DNA from: Calothrix sp. NIES-2100
GTDB taxonomy: Bacteria > Cyanobacteriota > Cyanobacteriia > Cyanobacteriales > Nostocaceae
Direction of reading: 5' to 3'
Assembly: GCF_002368195.1 (NCBI RefSeq)
Contig: NZ_AP018178.1
Location: forward strand, 667,738-731,737
Length of the DNA stretch: 64,000 nucleotides
Both the position numbers and the translations under genes were made by a program. Below are positions 35,647 to 44,014 of this stretch, piece after piece; position 1 is the stretch's first letter, and each line of letters opens with the position of its first letter. The notes below the pieces were generated by a model. The model made no database searches. It had not been told where the DNA came from and was given only the letters and a program-made list of their open reading frames with translations.

Positions 35647-35904
35647 TTATGCACCAGTCCCTGAACCGTCTTGACAATTATCACGCTTTGGTGTTTCGTT
35701 TATCTTGCACCAACGAGCTAACAGAATTTCTGATTCAGTTTTGATTAAGTCTGGATCAACTTGAACAACATCAACACGACATACTGGTGGATCAACTTTA
35801 ATGTTACAACCTTTCTTTTCAGCTAAAACAGGAAAGGGAATTGTTAAGACATGTAACAAAGCCGTGCTTATATATCCAGCACAGAATAGATTAGTGAATG
35901 ACAT
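35647..35904 (-). CDS. Small secreted or membrane-associated protein
   Basis: The 85-residue protein has a signal-like hydrophobic N-terminus (about 5-28, ending PVLAEKK) and a mature part with four cysteines (GC, VC, WC and NC). Its gene is followed directly by the GGDEF-like gene. Location next to the tail module and size fit a lysis-related (spanin-like) or envelope protein, but no signature confirms it. ATG at 35904 lies below a terminator hairpin of the upstream side. Confidence 0.5.
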   Translation of the reverse strand: MSFTNLFCAGYISTALLHVLTIPFPVLAEKKGCNIKVDPPVCRVDVVQVDPDLIKTESEILLARWCKINETPKRDNCQDGSGTGA

Positions 35905-35928
35905 TTTTTGAATCCTTTAGAAAGTGTC

Positions 35929-35970
35929 AAAAGCACTAGGAAGTTTAACGGACGTTCTAGTGCTTTTTTG
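35929..35970. terminator. Hairpin near the right end of the element
   Basis: AAAAGCACTAG (35929-35939) pairs with CTAGTGCTTTT (35957-35967) with T runs after it on the plus strand. It could insulate the flanking chromosome or act in the leader of the minus-strand genes that start at 35904. Confidence 0.6.
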
Positions 35971-35983
35971 TTCTGTATATAAT

Positions 35984-36033
35984 ATGTCAGACAAAATTTT
36001 AGATGTCAACAGTATTATAAAAAGTCACTTTTT
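35984..36033. promoter_or_regulatory. Right-end regulatory cluster: TGTCAGACA, TTGACA and 15-bp palindrome
   Basis: TGTCAGACA (about 35984-35992), a minus-strand TTGACA (36010-36005) and AAAAAGTCACTTTTT (36019-36033) are packed at the right end of the element. A minus-strand promoter for the two genes at 35075-35904 is likely; its -10 is unclear (TATTAT or CATATT). Confidence 0.5.
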
Positions 36034-36075
36034 AATTTAACCGTAGAATTTAGATACGTTTTTAGATATTGTTGA
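36034..36075. other. Inferred right junction between phage-like element and chromosome
   Basis: Left of here the sequence is AT-rich, with element palindromes and CCCTGG motifs. Right of here the composition rises and an ATPase gene begins without its N-terminal part, with an in-frame TAG at 36063 just before the first usable start. The matching left junction and the attachment repeat are outside the window, so the exact crossover point is not known. Confidence 0.55.
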
Positions 36076-37967
36076 ATTTAAACAAGCTGAAAGCTATACA
36101 CAGCAAGGGTTTTACAAATACCAAGCAAGCTGTAGAATGCTGGGTAGAAGTGGGCTGGGAACATGAAGGTAAACGTTATCGAGTAAAACGTTCCAGCAGA
36201 GTTTACAAAAACGAAAGTGATTTTGAAGCTGGTAAAACTCAGTTAACCATGTGGGTGGGTGGCGATGATGGTAAATGGTATTTTCCACCCCAGCAACCAG
36301 AAGATATCATCAATCAGATTTTACCTGCGAGTTTGCATCAATATTTTTTCTTTGACGGTGAAAGAATTGAAGAAATCGTCCGTTCTGATAAAAAAGCGGA
36401 AATTGCGGAAGCTACCAAGATATTCTTGGGGGTGGAGGTAATTAACCGTTCAATTAAGCATTTGGGAGAAGCGAAAAAAAGTTTAGAGAACGACTTAAAA
36501 GCCATTGGCGATTCGGAAATCAAACAGCTTTTGCGCCAGCAAGAAAAAATAGAACGAGAAATTGAGAGTATTACCCAACGCCAAACAGAAATTAAACAAG
36601 AGTTAGAATATCAACAAACCTTAAAAAAAGAGACAAGTAACCGCTTACGGGAACTGAGTGCGGCGAAGGAATTACAGGAACGTTGTCAAAATTTAGAATC
36701 GCAGAATCAAGCTTATAAGGAAGAATACAAGAAAAATCGGGAAGCCTTAAAAAAAATTATTTCCGCACGGGGTTATACAGTTCTCCTAGCCGATACTACA
36801 GCCCAATTTCGGGAAATCATGGATGATTTAAAGCAGCGAGGTGAATTAACTGCGGGAATTTCGCGGGAGTTTATCAACGAGTTACTTAATTCGCAACGTT
36901 GTATTTGCGGTACAGATTTAAATGTCGGTAGTCATCCCCATACAAATGTAACTCTCTGGTTAAATCAAGCAGGTTCTTCAGCAGTAGAAGAAATGGCTTT
37001 TCGCATGAGTGCGCAAGTTGATGAAATTGATAAACAAGCAACGGCATTTTGGGAAGAAGTTGACAGAGAACAAGCGAGAATTCAGCAATTAAAGCAAAAT
37101 ATCTCCCAAATTGAAAGCGAATTAGATAATATTCAAGACCGATTACGGAAAGATGCTAACGAACAAATTAGCAGCTTACAGAAACGCTTAGATGAAATTG
37201 AAAATAAAATTGATGAATTAAATAGAGAACAAGGTGCAAATCAACAGCAAATTGCCCACTTTAACACAGAAATTGAAGCTCTAGGTAAACAAATCGCCAA
37301 GCAAAAACTGAATGAAGAACGCCAAGCCTTAGCACAGCGACGGATTAACGCTACCCAAGATGCAATTGAACGGTTAACGGAAGTGCGAAATCGTCAAGAA
37401 AAGCAATTTCGCCTGCAATTAGAGAAGCGGGTACAGGAGATATTTACAGAGATATCCTTTACTCCCTATATTCCCAAAATTAGCGATAAATATGAACTAA
37501 CACTAGTAGAGAATACCGCCGGAATAGAAGCACCAGTTGCAGCTTCCACCGGAGAAAATCAAATTCTCAGTTTATCTTTTATCGCCAGTATTATTGATAG
37601 AGTGCGGGAATGGAGTGAAAAGCGAAAAATGCTAATGTTACCTGAAAGCAGCACCTTTCCCATTGTCATGGATTCACCCTTTGGGAGTTTGGATGAAATT
37701 TCTAGAAGACATATTGCGCAAACAATTCCTAAGTTAGCGAATCAATTAATTGTGTTGGTGACTAAAACTCAATGGCGGGGTGAAGTTGCAGAAGAAATGG
37801 CAGACAGAATCGGGAGAGAATATGTGTTGACTTACTTTTCTTCAAAGCCAGATTGTGAACAAGATTATATAGATTTGGGTGAGGAAAGATATCCTTTAGT
37901 AAAGCAAAGTCCCAATGAGTTTGAGTATACGGAAGTTATGGAAGTGCACAGGAAGAGTAATCCATGA
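36069..37967 (+). pseudogene. dndD: DndD/SbcC-like ATPase lacking its N-terminus (interrupted by the element)
   Basis: The 632 residues show the second half of a RecF/SMC-type ATPase: a long coiled coil (about 125-265 and 320-465), a central CICG knuckle (about 278-281), an ABC-type signature STGENQILSLSF (about 490) and a Walker B IVMDSPFGSLDE (about 530). The Walker A region expected in the first 50-70 residues is missing and the open frame begins at TTG right at the element junction. The neighbourhood (Dnd-associated protein 4, SBD-HNH nuclease, dndB, dndC) points to DndD, the ATPase of DNA phosphorothioation. A different SMC-like defence ATPase remains possible. Excision of the element could restore a full gene. 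Confidence 0.7.
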
Positions 37968-38292
37968 GCAGTAAATCGGTGAGAAAAACTCAGTATATAT
38001 AAAGATAGGTAAAAAGAAATATGAAAAGATACACATCAACTTGAGACTTTAAAGATTAAATTCTCAATAGCTTCAGACGGAAAGCCTTCTTTTTCCGTCG
38101 GTTCATCATCCTAATTACTTAAAGTATAGCTAAAGTCAGGGTTTTAGCTTGTTCACACAAACTTCTTATTAAAATCGGTAATCCTCCTCAAACTCTTAAC
38201 CGCACTCTGGGAGCATAATTCAGGTAATGGTTGCTGTGAGTACTGCAATAAGCGTTTAACAAGAAAGTTTGTAAATTGAGAAGGATGAACAC
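37968..38292. other. Intergenic region after the truncated ATPase
   Basis: No gene is seen. A perfect stem GACGGAAA / TTTCCGTC (38076-38083, 38092-38099) is a possible terminator but lacks a following T run. The end holds the ribosome binding site AGAAGG of the PEP-CTERM gene. Confidence 0.5.
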
Positions 38293-39135
38293 ATGAAAAG
38301 TCTTTTAATTAAATCAGCGATCGCATCTGGTGTAGTTTTATCTTTAGCTGCTGTTACCCGTCCAGCAATGGCAGCATCTTTTGTGGTTTCAATAGAAGAT
38401 GCAAAAGTAGTAAATGCAAATTTAGGCAATCTTACTCAGGCTAAGGTACAAACTTTTGATAGTCAAGGAACAACAAATTACAGTGCCACAGGCTTTGAAT
38501 GGAAAGATGGAACGACAAAGATTGGTACCTATACGAATACTCAGATTAGGACAGCCGACCAATATGGCGGTGCTGGTGCCAACAGTCAATATAACAACAA
38601 GAATCAATATTTTGATGTAGATGCAAGCAGATCAGGGAATGGACAAACTGTTTCCACTTTAAAATTAGAACAGGCACAAAGTTACTTTGGACTTTGGTGG
38701 TCTGCGGGAGACGCAACCAACGTACTAAAATTTCTTTCCAAAGGTCAGGTTGTCCAAACTATAACTACTGCGGATGTGAAAAATTATATCAGCAAGTTAG
38801 GAACTAACTCCTCAACTACAACCAACCCATACTACGGTAATCCTACTTCGGCATTCCAGGGTCAGGATAGCGGGGAACCCTTTGCGTTCATCAACTTCTA
38901 TGATGTTGACGGAACTTTTGATCAGGTTGAATTCACTAATGCTGTTAATTCAAATGGTACTTCATCTGGTTTTGAATCAGATAATCACACAGTCGCTACT
39001 GGCTACACCAAGTACTCTGGTACTATAGTTACAGTAGTTCCTGAGTCTTCTTCTTTATTGGGTGTCTTAGCAATTGGTCTTGTCGGTGCTAGTTCATTTT
39101 TAACTCGTCGAGTTAAGAAAAGTTCAGTTGCTTAA
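38293..39135 (+). CDS. Secreted protein with PEP-CTERM-type sorting signal
   Basis: The 280-residue protein has a Sec signal peptide (about 1-27, cleavage after PAMA). The mature domain is of unknown function, and the C-terminal sorting segment VPESSSLLGVLAIGLVGASSF is followed by a basic RRVKK tail. The usual VPEP is VPES here. Such proteins are anchored by exosortase and often end up in the extracellular matrix. AGAAGG lies nine bases before ATG. Expression and partner exosortase are not visible in the window. Confidence 0.8.
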   Translation: MKSLLIKSAIASGVVLSLAAVTRPAMAASFVVSIEDAKVVNANLGNLTQAKVQTFDSQGTTNYSATGFEWKDGTTKIGTYTNTQIRTADQYGGAGANSQYNNKNQYFDVDASRSGNGQTVSTLKLEQAQSYFGLWWSAGDATNVLKFLSKGQVVQTITTADVKNYISKLGTNSSTTTNPYYGNPTSAFQGQDSGEPFAFINFYDVDGTFDQVEFTNAVNSNGTSSGFESDNHTVATGYTKYSGTIVTVVPESSSLLGVLAIGLVGASSFLTRRVKKSSVA

Positions 39136-39196
39136 TATCTTGCATCAATCAAAACTAATGCATTTTAATAGCTTTAGTTTATACTAAAGTCTATTA

Positions 39197-41095
39197 ATGC
39201 TTCTGAGAAATACTGCAATAGCGATCGCTTCGCTGTTAACTCTATCAAATCCCATCACTCTGGCTTTTTCTGACACCCAACAATATTGGGCAGAAGCTTG
39301 CGTTCAACAGCTAGCAGCACGAAAATTAATTACAGGCTACCCCGATGGTAGTTTTCGCCCCAATTCAACAGTAACACGCGCCGAAGCAGCCGTGTTACTG
39401 TTGAATGCTTTTGGGGATGCACCAATCAAGCGCAATTCGACTACATTTACAGATGTACCTGCGAATTATTGGGCACACAAAGCCATTACTACTGCTTATC
39501 AAAAAGGCTTTTTCTCTGGTTATCCAGGGGGAGTGTTTCAACCAAACCAGCCAATTCCTCGCGCCCAAATTATCGGTGTTGTTGCTGGGGCGAAAAATTA
39601 TAGCCCTCTACCTAACCCAGCGCAGACATTACCCCAGTATTTTGACGATGCGGCTCAAATTCCTAACTATGCCCAAAGTGCGATCGCATCTGCTACTGTA
39701 AATAGTATTGTTGTTAACTATCCCCAAGTCAAACAGCTAAAACCCCAGCAAAGCGCCACCAGAGGGGAAGTCGCAGCTTTGATGTGTCGGGCGTTAAATA
39801 TCTACACCATACCGCCCCAATATATAGCAGGTGTGGAAGTCCAACCCCAAGAAGTCCGCCCTTTACCGGGAAAACTCGATACTATCCCCACCTTTAATAG
39901 CAATAGTCCGGAACTAGTAACTACCGAAGGAATTTTACTGTCTACCTTCCCCCCCGATGGTAAACAAGTCCCCCAAGCACACCTCAATTATCCCTTCTCT
40001 GGGAGATTTGATTTATTTGCTCATCATATCGTCAGGGCGGAAACATCAGCCCAAAGCCGCACGGTTTACCAAGGAATCATTGTCCACAATCCAGGAAATG
40101 AACCTGTAACAGTTCAAGTATTGCAGGCAGCGAGTTACCTTTCTGCTGAAGCACCGTTTATTACTTTACTTGATATGGTGGACAATTCCCAAAGTACGAT
40201 TTACGCTGGCCCTGGTAGTAGGACAATGAATGATGTACTAAGAGGAATTAGACAAAGTAATTTCCCCGAAAATGTGGTGATTGAGCCAGGAAAAACCCAA
40301 ATATTAGCGAATTTACCCATTCCTGTACAAGCTCCATCTTCTAACGGTCGCACAACGATGATGCGATTGACAAGTAGTAGCCCAGTTTATGTAGCCAATT
40401 TAGCCAAAAATAGCGCTACGCCTCCTACCCTAGCTGAATGGCAAAAGCTGTTAGATACAGGCAGTTTAGCAGGAAAACGCGATCCAATTCCCACGCCGCT
40501 TGACCCTCCCAAAGAACCGACGGTATTTAGCCGCGTCGCTGGTGTTTCCCAAGGGGCGCAATGGCAAGCAAATCTGACGGATAATCCTAATGTGTCCGAG
40601 TTGACGATACCGCAGCCAGGGAAAGCCTTTGCTTATCCTTTAGGTACTGTACATTTAATTACCCTCAGCACCGGACAAATCCAGAGTGCGCCAATGTTGA
40701 AACGCTATCCTGATACGGCGTACTTTGCTCACAGTAACTACGGTGTAGAGTACAATCTGACTTTGCCGCTACAAAATTCTAGCAATCAAACTCAGACTGT
40801 GACCGTATCAATGCATACACCTGTAAAGGATGAAGGGGGAACAGATAGACTGCTGTTTTTAAAGCCACGGGTGGAACAGATATTTTTTCGCGGTACGGTG
40901 AAGGTGCGTTATACCGATGATAATGGTGTGGATAAGACGCGCTATGTGCATTTAGTACAACGTCGGGGACAAATGGGTGAACCGTTGGCGACGTTGAAGA
41001 TGTCAGGGGGGGAGAAGCGACAAGTACAGGTGAATTTTTTGTATCCTCCTGATTCTACGCCACCGCAGGTTGTAACGGTGAGGACTGAGGGGTAA
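39197..41095 (+). CDS. SLH-domain protein with DUF3370-like C-terminus
   Basis: The 632-residue secreted protein starts with a signal peptide (about 1-23). Three S-layer homology repeats follow (about 28-195; TGYPDGSFRPNSTVTRAEAA, SGYPGGVFQPNQPIPRAQII and a looser third). The remaining 400 residues are a beta-rich domain like cyanobacterial DUF3370 (GPGSRTMNDVLRG near 337, LPIPVQAPSSNGRTTMM). SLH repeats bind peptidoglycan-linked polymers, so the protein probably sits in the envelope or outer membrane-wall interface. Confidence 0.8.
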   Translation: MLLRNTAIAIASLLTLSNPITLAFSDTQQYWAEACVQQLAARKLITGYPDGSFRPNSTVTRAEAAVLLLNAFGDAPIKRNSTTFTDVPANYWAHKAITTAYQKGFFSGYPGGVFQPNQPIPRAQIIGVVAGAKNYSPLPNPAQTLPQYFDDAAQIPNYAQSAIASATVNSIVVNYPQVKQLKPQQSATRGEVAALMCRALNIYTIPPQYIAGVEVQPQEVRPLPGKLDTIPTFNSNSPELVTTEGILLSTFPPDGKQVPQAHLNYPFSGRFDLFAHHIVRAETSAQSRTVYQGIIVHNPGNEPVTVQVLQAASYLSAEAPFITLLDMVDNSQSTIYAGPGSRTMNDVLRGIRQSNFPENVVIEPGKTQILANLPIPVQAPSSNGRTTMMRLTSSSPVYVANLAKNSATPPTLAEWQKLLDTGSLAGKRDPIPTPLDPPKEPTVFSRVAGVSQGAQWQANLTDNPNVSELTIPQPGKAFAYPLGTVHLITLSTGQIQSAPMLKRYPDTAYFAHSNYGVEYNLTLPLQNSSNQTQTVTVSMHTPVKDEGGTDRLLFLKPRVEQIFFRGTVKVRYTDDNGVDKTRYVHLVQRRGQMGEPLATLKMSGGEKRQVQVNFLYPPDSTPPQVVTVRTEG

Positions 41096-41212
41096 ATATC
41101 TCACGCAAAGGCGCAGTGAACCAGCGCTGCGGGAGGGTTTCCCTCCGCAGGCGACTGGTGAACCCGAAGGGAGACGCAAAGGTTTTTTAGTTACAGTTGA
41201 AAAAGGTGGCTT
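41096..41212. repeat. Dispersed GC-rich inverted repeat
   Basis: The gap contains GCGCTGCGGGAGGGTTTCCC and TCCGCAGGCGACTGG, which can form a hairpin (CTGCGGGAGGG / CCCTCCGCAG). Such elements are common between Nostoc genes. No gene is present. Confidence 0.5.
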
Positions 41213-41230
41213 TTGAGAAAGGATAAGGTT

Positions 41231-41800
41231 ATGGTTGCGAGTCCAGACAGCAAGTATATGTCTCCCCAGGAATATTTGGAATGGGAAGAACGTCAAGAAA
41301 TTAAATATGAATATATTGATGGTGAAGTTTTCGCCATGACTGGGGGTACTCTTCCCCATACAAGTATTGCTTTAAACTTAGCTTCAGCGTTAAAAGGTCA
41401 TCTCAGGGGGAGTGGGTGTATTCCCTTTATGGCGGATGCGAAGGTAGGGGTATCGGAGAAGGGGCCTTTTCATTATCCCGATGTTGTGGTGAGTTGCGAT
41501 GAACGGGATAAACAAGCGATTCAATTTCTCCAGTATCCTTGTTTAATTGTCGAAGTTCTGTCCCCAAGTACGGAAGCTTACGACAGAGGTGCTAAATTTA
41601 CCCGGTATCGTCGGATTGAGACTTTGCAAGAATATGTCCTTATTGATGCTGAAAAAATTGGTTTAGATTGTTTTCGGTTAAATGATAGGGGACTTTGGGA
41701 GTTACATCCTTATGAAGAGGGGGATAAAGTGCATTTAACCAGCATTGATTTCCGCTTTCCGATATCTTTGGTGTATGAGGATGTTCAATTTCCGATGTAG
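41231..41800 (+). CDS. Uma2-family (DUF820) putative nuclease
   Basis: The 189-residue protein (start chosen at ATG 41231; the frame opens at TTG 41213) has the DUF820/Uma2 layout: MSPQEYLEWEERQEIKYEYIDGEVFAM at the N-terminus, HYPDVVVSCD, and PCLIVEVLSPST followed by LQEYVLID. The conserved D, E and xVK-like positions suggest a PD-(D/E)XK-type fold. Cyanobacteria carry dozens of copies with unknown roles; some are found near defence or mobile genes. It lies in a gene pair with another Uma2 protein. Confidence 0.8.
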   Translation: MVASPDSKYMSPQEYLEWEERQEIKYEYIDGEVFAMTGGTLPHTSIALNLASALKGHLRGSGCIPFMADAKVGVSEKGPFHYPDVVVSCDERDKQAIQFLQYPCLIVEVLSPSTEAYDRGAKFTRYRRIETLQEYVLIDAEKIGLDCFRLNDRGLWELHPYEEGDKVHLTSIDFRFPISLVYEDVQFPM

Positions 41801-41875
41801 GATTTTACGAACCACTCCAGGCGCAGAGAGCGCAGAGAAGAGAAAGAGCGATCGCCAGCAGTAAAATATAAAAAT

Positions 41876-42433
41876 ATGACTACAACAGATGTACGCTTGT
41901 GGACTATTGATGAATATTACCGCATGGCAGCAGCAGGAATCATCACTCCTGATGAACGAGTCGAATTGATTGAGGGACAAGTTATCCCCATGAGTCCAAA
42001 AAATCCTCCCCACGCGGCGACAAATCTCTGTGCTGCTGACGTTCTCCGGAAGTTACTTTCGGGAAAAGCTTTAATTCGTATTCAAGATCCGGTTCGTTTG
42101 AGTTTATATTCAGAACCAGAACCCGATATTGCTGTTGTTCGCATTAACTCCCAATTATACCGCGATCGCCATCCCATACCTGATGATATTTTCTTGTTAG
42201 TGGAAGTAGCCGATACCACTCTCAATCGTGACACTCAGCAAAAAGCACGCATTTACGCCCAAGCGAAAATAGCCGACTACTGGGTTTTGGATGTGAATAG
42301 TCGCCAAGTCTATGTGTTCCGTGAACCGTTAGATAATCGTTATACTCAGCAAATCATCCTCGATGAGAATGCAACGATTTCACTGGTGGCTTTTGCTGAG
42401 GTTGAAGTCAAGGTAAGGGAATTATTTGCTTGA
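41876..42433 (+). CDS. Uma2-family (DUF820) putative nuclease
   Basis: The 185-residue protein has the same fold as its upstream neighbour but a different subgroup: TIDEYYRMAAAGIITPDERVELIEG at the start, SEPEPDIAVVR near 81, and FLLVEVADTTLNRD, then KIADYWVLDV. A PD-(D/E)XK-like metal site can be traced through Glu28, Asp and Glu in these motifs. Biological role unknown. Confidence 0.8.
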   Translation: MTTTDVRLWTIDEYYRMAAAGIITPDERVELIEGQVIPMSPKNPPHAATNLCAADVLRKLLSGKALIRIQDPVRLSLYSEPEPDIAVVRINSQLYRDRHPIPDDIFLLVEVADTTLNRDTQQKARIYAQAKIADYWVLDVNSRQVYVFREPLDNRYTQQIILDENATISLVAFAEVEVKVRELFA

Positions 42434-42548
42434 TGGGATTAAGTAGTGCGTAGATGCGATCGCGTAGCGTCTCGTAGAGAAGTGGCTTGTTGCGAGACAT
42501 CACGCTTTTGTTTCGGTTAAAATTGCCACAATGTAGATATGCAAATCA
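42434..42548. repeat. HIP1-containing dispersed repeat
   Basis: GATGCGATCGCGTAGCGTCT followed by CGTAGAGAAGTGGC resembles the complement of CTTCTCTGCGAGACGCTACG at 54754-54773. This is a family of short dispersed elements in the chromosome. No gene is present. Confidence 0.45.
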
Positions 42549-43019
42549 ATGGCTGCAAACAGAATCAGGGTTGCTAAGGATAAAGCTGAGTTAGTTAAAG
42601 CTTTGCTAGCATCAAAAGACACAACAGGGCCTTTTCAGACTTTTGTAGAAGTAATGGTATTTGCAGCCGCTTTGGGGATTAAAAACAAAAAGCGTGTTCC
42701 CCTCGGAGAAACCTCCAAAAGAGAACCATCTCCAATCCCCCAAGAGAATTTCGCTTCACTGGGACATGACCTAATCATCAAATTATTAGGTATGACTGAA
42801 ATACAAGATATAAATATACTCTCTTCCAGAGAAGAAGAATATGAGGATCAGCGTACTCAAATATTTGAAGAGTATGCTAATGGAGGACTTGAAATTTTAC
42901 AAAATGAGTTACGAGGAGCCGTTGATTACTCAGAGCGACTTCTGTTAGTTTTAATTTCTGAACGGGGAAATAAAGAACAGTCGGAAGAAGAATTTGATCT
43001 AAGTAAGTTTTTAACTTGA
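42549..43019 (+). CDS. Dnd system-associated protein 4-like
   Basis: The 156-residue protein starts NRIRVAKDKAELVKALLAS, has FQTFVEVMVFAAALGIKNKKRVPLG, and ends in an acidic stretch and EFDLSKFL. This matches the small family known as Dnd system-associated protein 4, found in DNA phosphorothioation islands. Its biochemical role is not known. It is followed after 47 bases by an SBD-HNH nuclease gene, and both lie near dndB and dndC, which supports the call. Confidence 0.7.
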   Translation: MAANRIRVAKDKAELVKALLASKDTTGPFQTFVEVMVFAAALGIKNKKRVPLGETSKREPSPIPQENFASLGHDLIIKLLGMTEIQDINILSSREEEYEDQRTQIFEEYANGGLEILQNELRGAVDYSERLLLVLISERGNKEQSEEEFDLSKFLT

Positions 43020-43066
43020 AATATATAAGAGTCTGTTAATTATATTGCTACTTCTAACTAGAGTAA

Positions 43067-44014
43067 TTGACTATGAAAAATATAGGATACTATTGTCAAC
43101 ATTTTTCTGAACTGAAGGTGAGTAGTAGCCAGAAACGTGGTAATGCTCAATATAAACCCATATTAATTTTATCTGTAATTGATTTGATGGCGCGGGGTTT
43201 GATTAATACTAATGAAATTTTAGTTTCAGATGAATTGATTAAAACCTTTGATAATTACTGGAAAGTAATAGGTTCTCCATTTTACAAAGGTGGATTACAT
43301 TATCCATTTTTTCATCTACAGAATGAAGGCTTTTGGCACATAAAATTTCAGCAAAACTTTAATGGTTTGCAGCCAAAAACAATTAATAAACTAAAAGATG
43401 CTGTTAAATATGCATATCTAGACAATGAATTATTTCACTTATTACAAGACGGAGTTTCTAGACAAGAACTAATAGATGCATTAGTATCAGCTTTCTTTGC
43501 TTATCATGAAAATGATCTAGAAGAAATTTTACAAATAAACCAATCTTTTCAAGATGAACTGTTCGAGATAGACAATTTGCTTGAATCAGCAAATTCAGAT
43601 AAAAGCCCAAGGTGGAGCTTGAAACGAGCAGCTATTAGAAATGCTTTTTTTCGGAAAGCAGTAGTACAGATTTATGATTACAGATGCGCTTTCTGTGGGC
43701 TAAAAGTAAGTAAAACAGTGAAACAAAATATTGTTGATGGCGCACACATCAAACCTTTTGCACAATTCTTTGATAATAAAATACATAATGGGATAGCACT
43801 TTGTAAAAATCATCATTGGGCATTTGATAGAGGTTGGTTTGCTGTAGATGAACAATACAAAATTATAATTAGCAATGATTTAGCAGAAGTATCTCCCCAT
43901 ACTAAACCAATGAAAGATTTTCATGGCGAAAAACTATTGTTGCCTCAAACCGAGCAATTCTTTCCAGGAATTGAAGCGCTACAATGGCATCGCCAAAATA
44001 TATTTCAAGCGTAA
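43067..44014 (+). CDS. Phosphorothioation-dependent-type HNH restriction endonuclease
   Basis: The 315-residue protein has an N-terminal domain like sulfur-binding domains (YKPILILSVIDLMARGLIN, GGLHYPFFHL, GFWHI) and a C-terminal HNH nuclease (about 195-270). The HNH part has the pattern YDYRCAFCG, then VDGAHIKPFA, then NGIALCKNHHWAFDRGWF. The two Cys of CAFCG and a later Cys/His pair would hold zinc, and His of GAHI is the catalytic histidine. Proteins of this layout (McrA-like) recognise or cleave phosphorothioated DNA. Beside a Dnd island it may act instead as a modification-linked defence nuclease. Convergent with dndB. Confidence 0.75.
   Translation: MTMKNIGYYCQHFSELKVSSSQKRGNAQYKPILILSVIDLMARGLINTNEILVSDELIKTFDNYWKVIGSPFYKGGLHYPFFHLQNEGFWHIKFQQNFNGLQPKTINKLKDAVKYAYLDNELFHLLQDGVSRQELIDALVSAFFAYHENDLEEILQINQSFQDELFEIDNLLESANSDKSPRWSLKRAAIRNAFFRKAVVQIYDYRCAFCGLKVSKTVKQNIVDGAHIKPFAQFFDNKIHNGIALCKNHHWAFDRGWFAVDEQYKIIISNDLAEVSPHTKPMKDFHGEKLLLPQTEQFFPGIEALQWHRQNIFQA

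Noticed and set aside
1..36050. HIP1 (GCGATCGC) sites in the element as a special signal
   Set aside because: About ten copies occur, as expected from adaptation to a cyanobacterial host, and HIP1 is well known and more frequent in the chromosome.
39405..39701. Plus-strand open frame inside the SLH gene
   Set aside because: It overlaps the SLH repeats in another frame and has no recognisable protein features.
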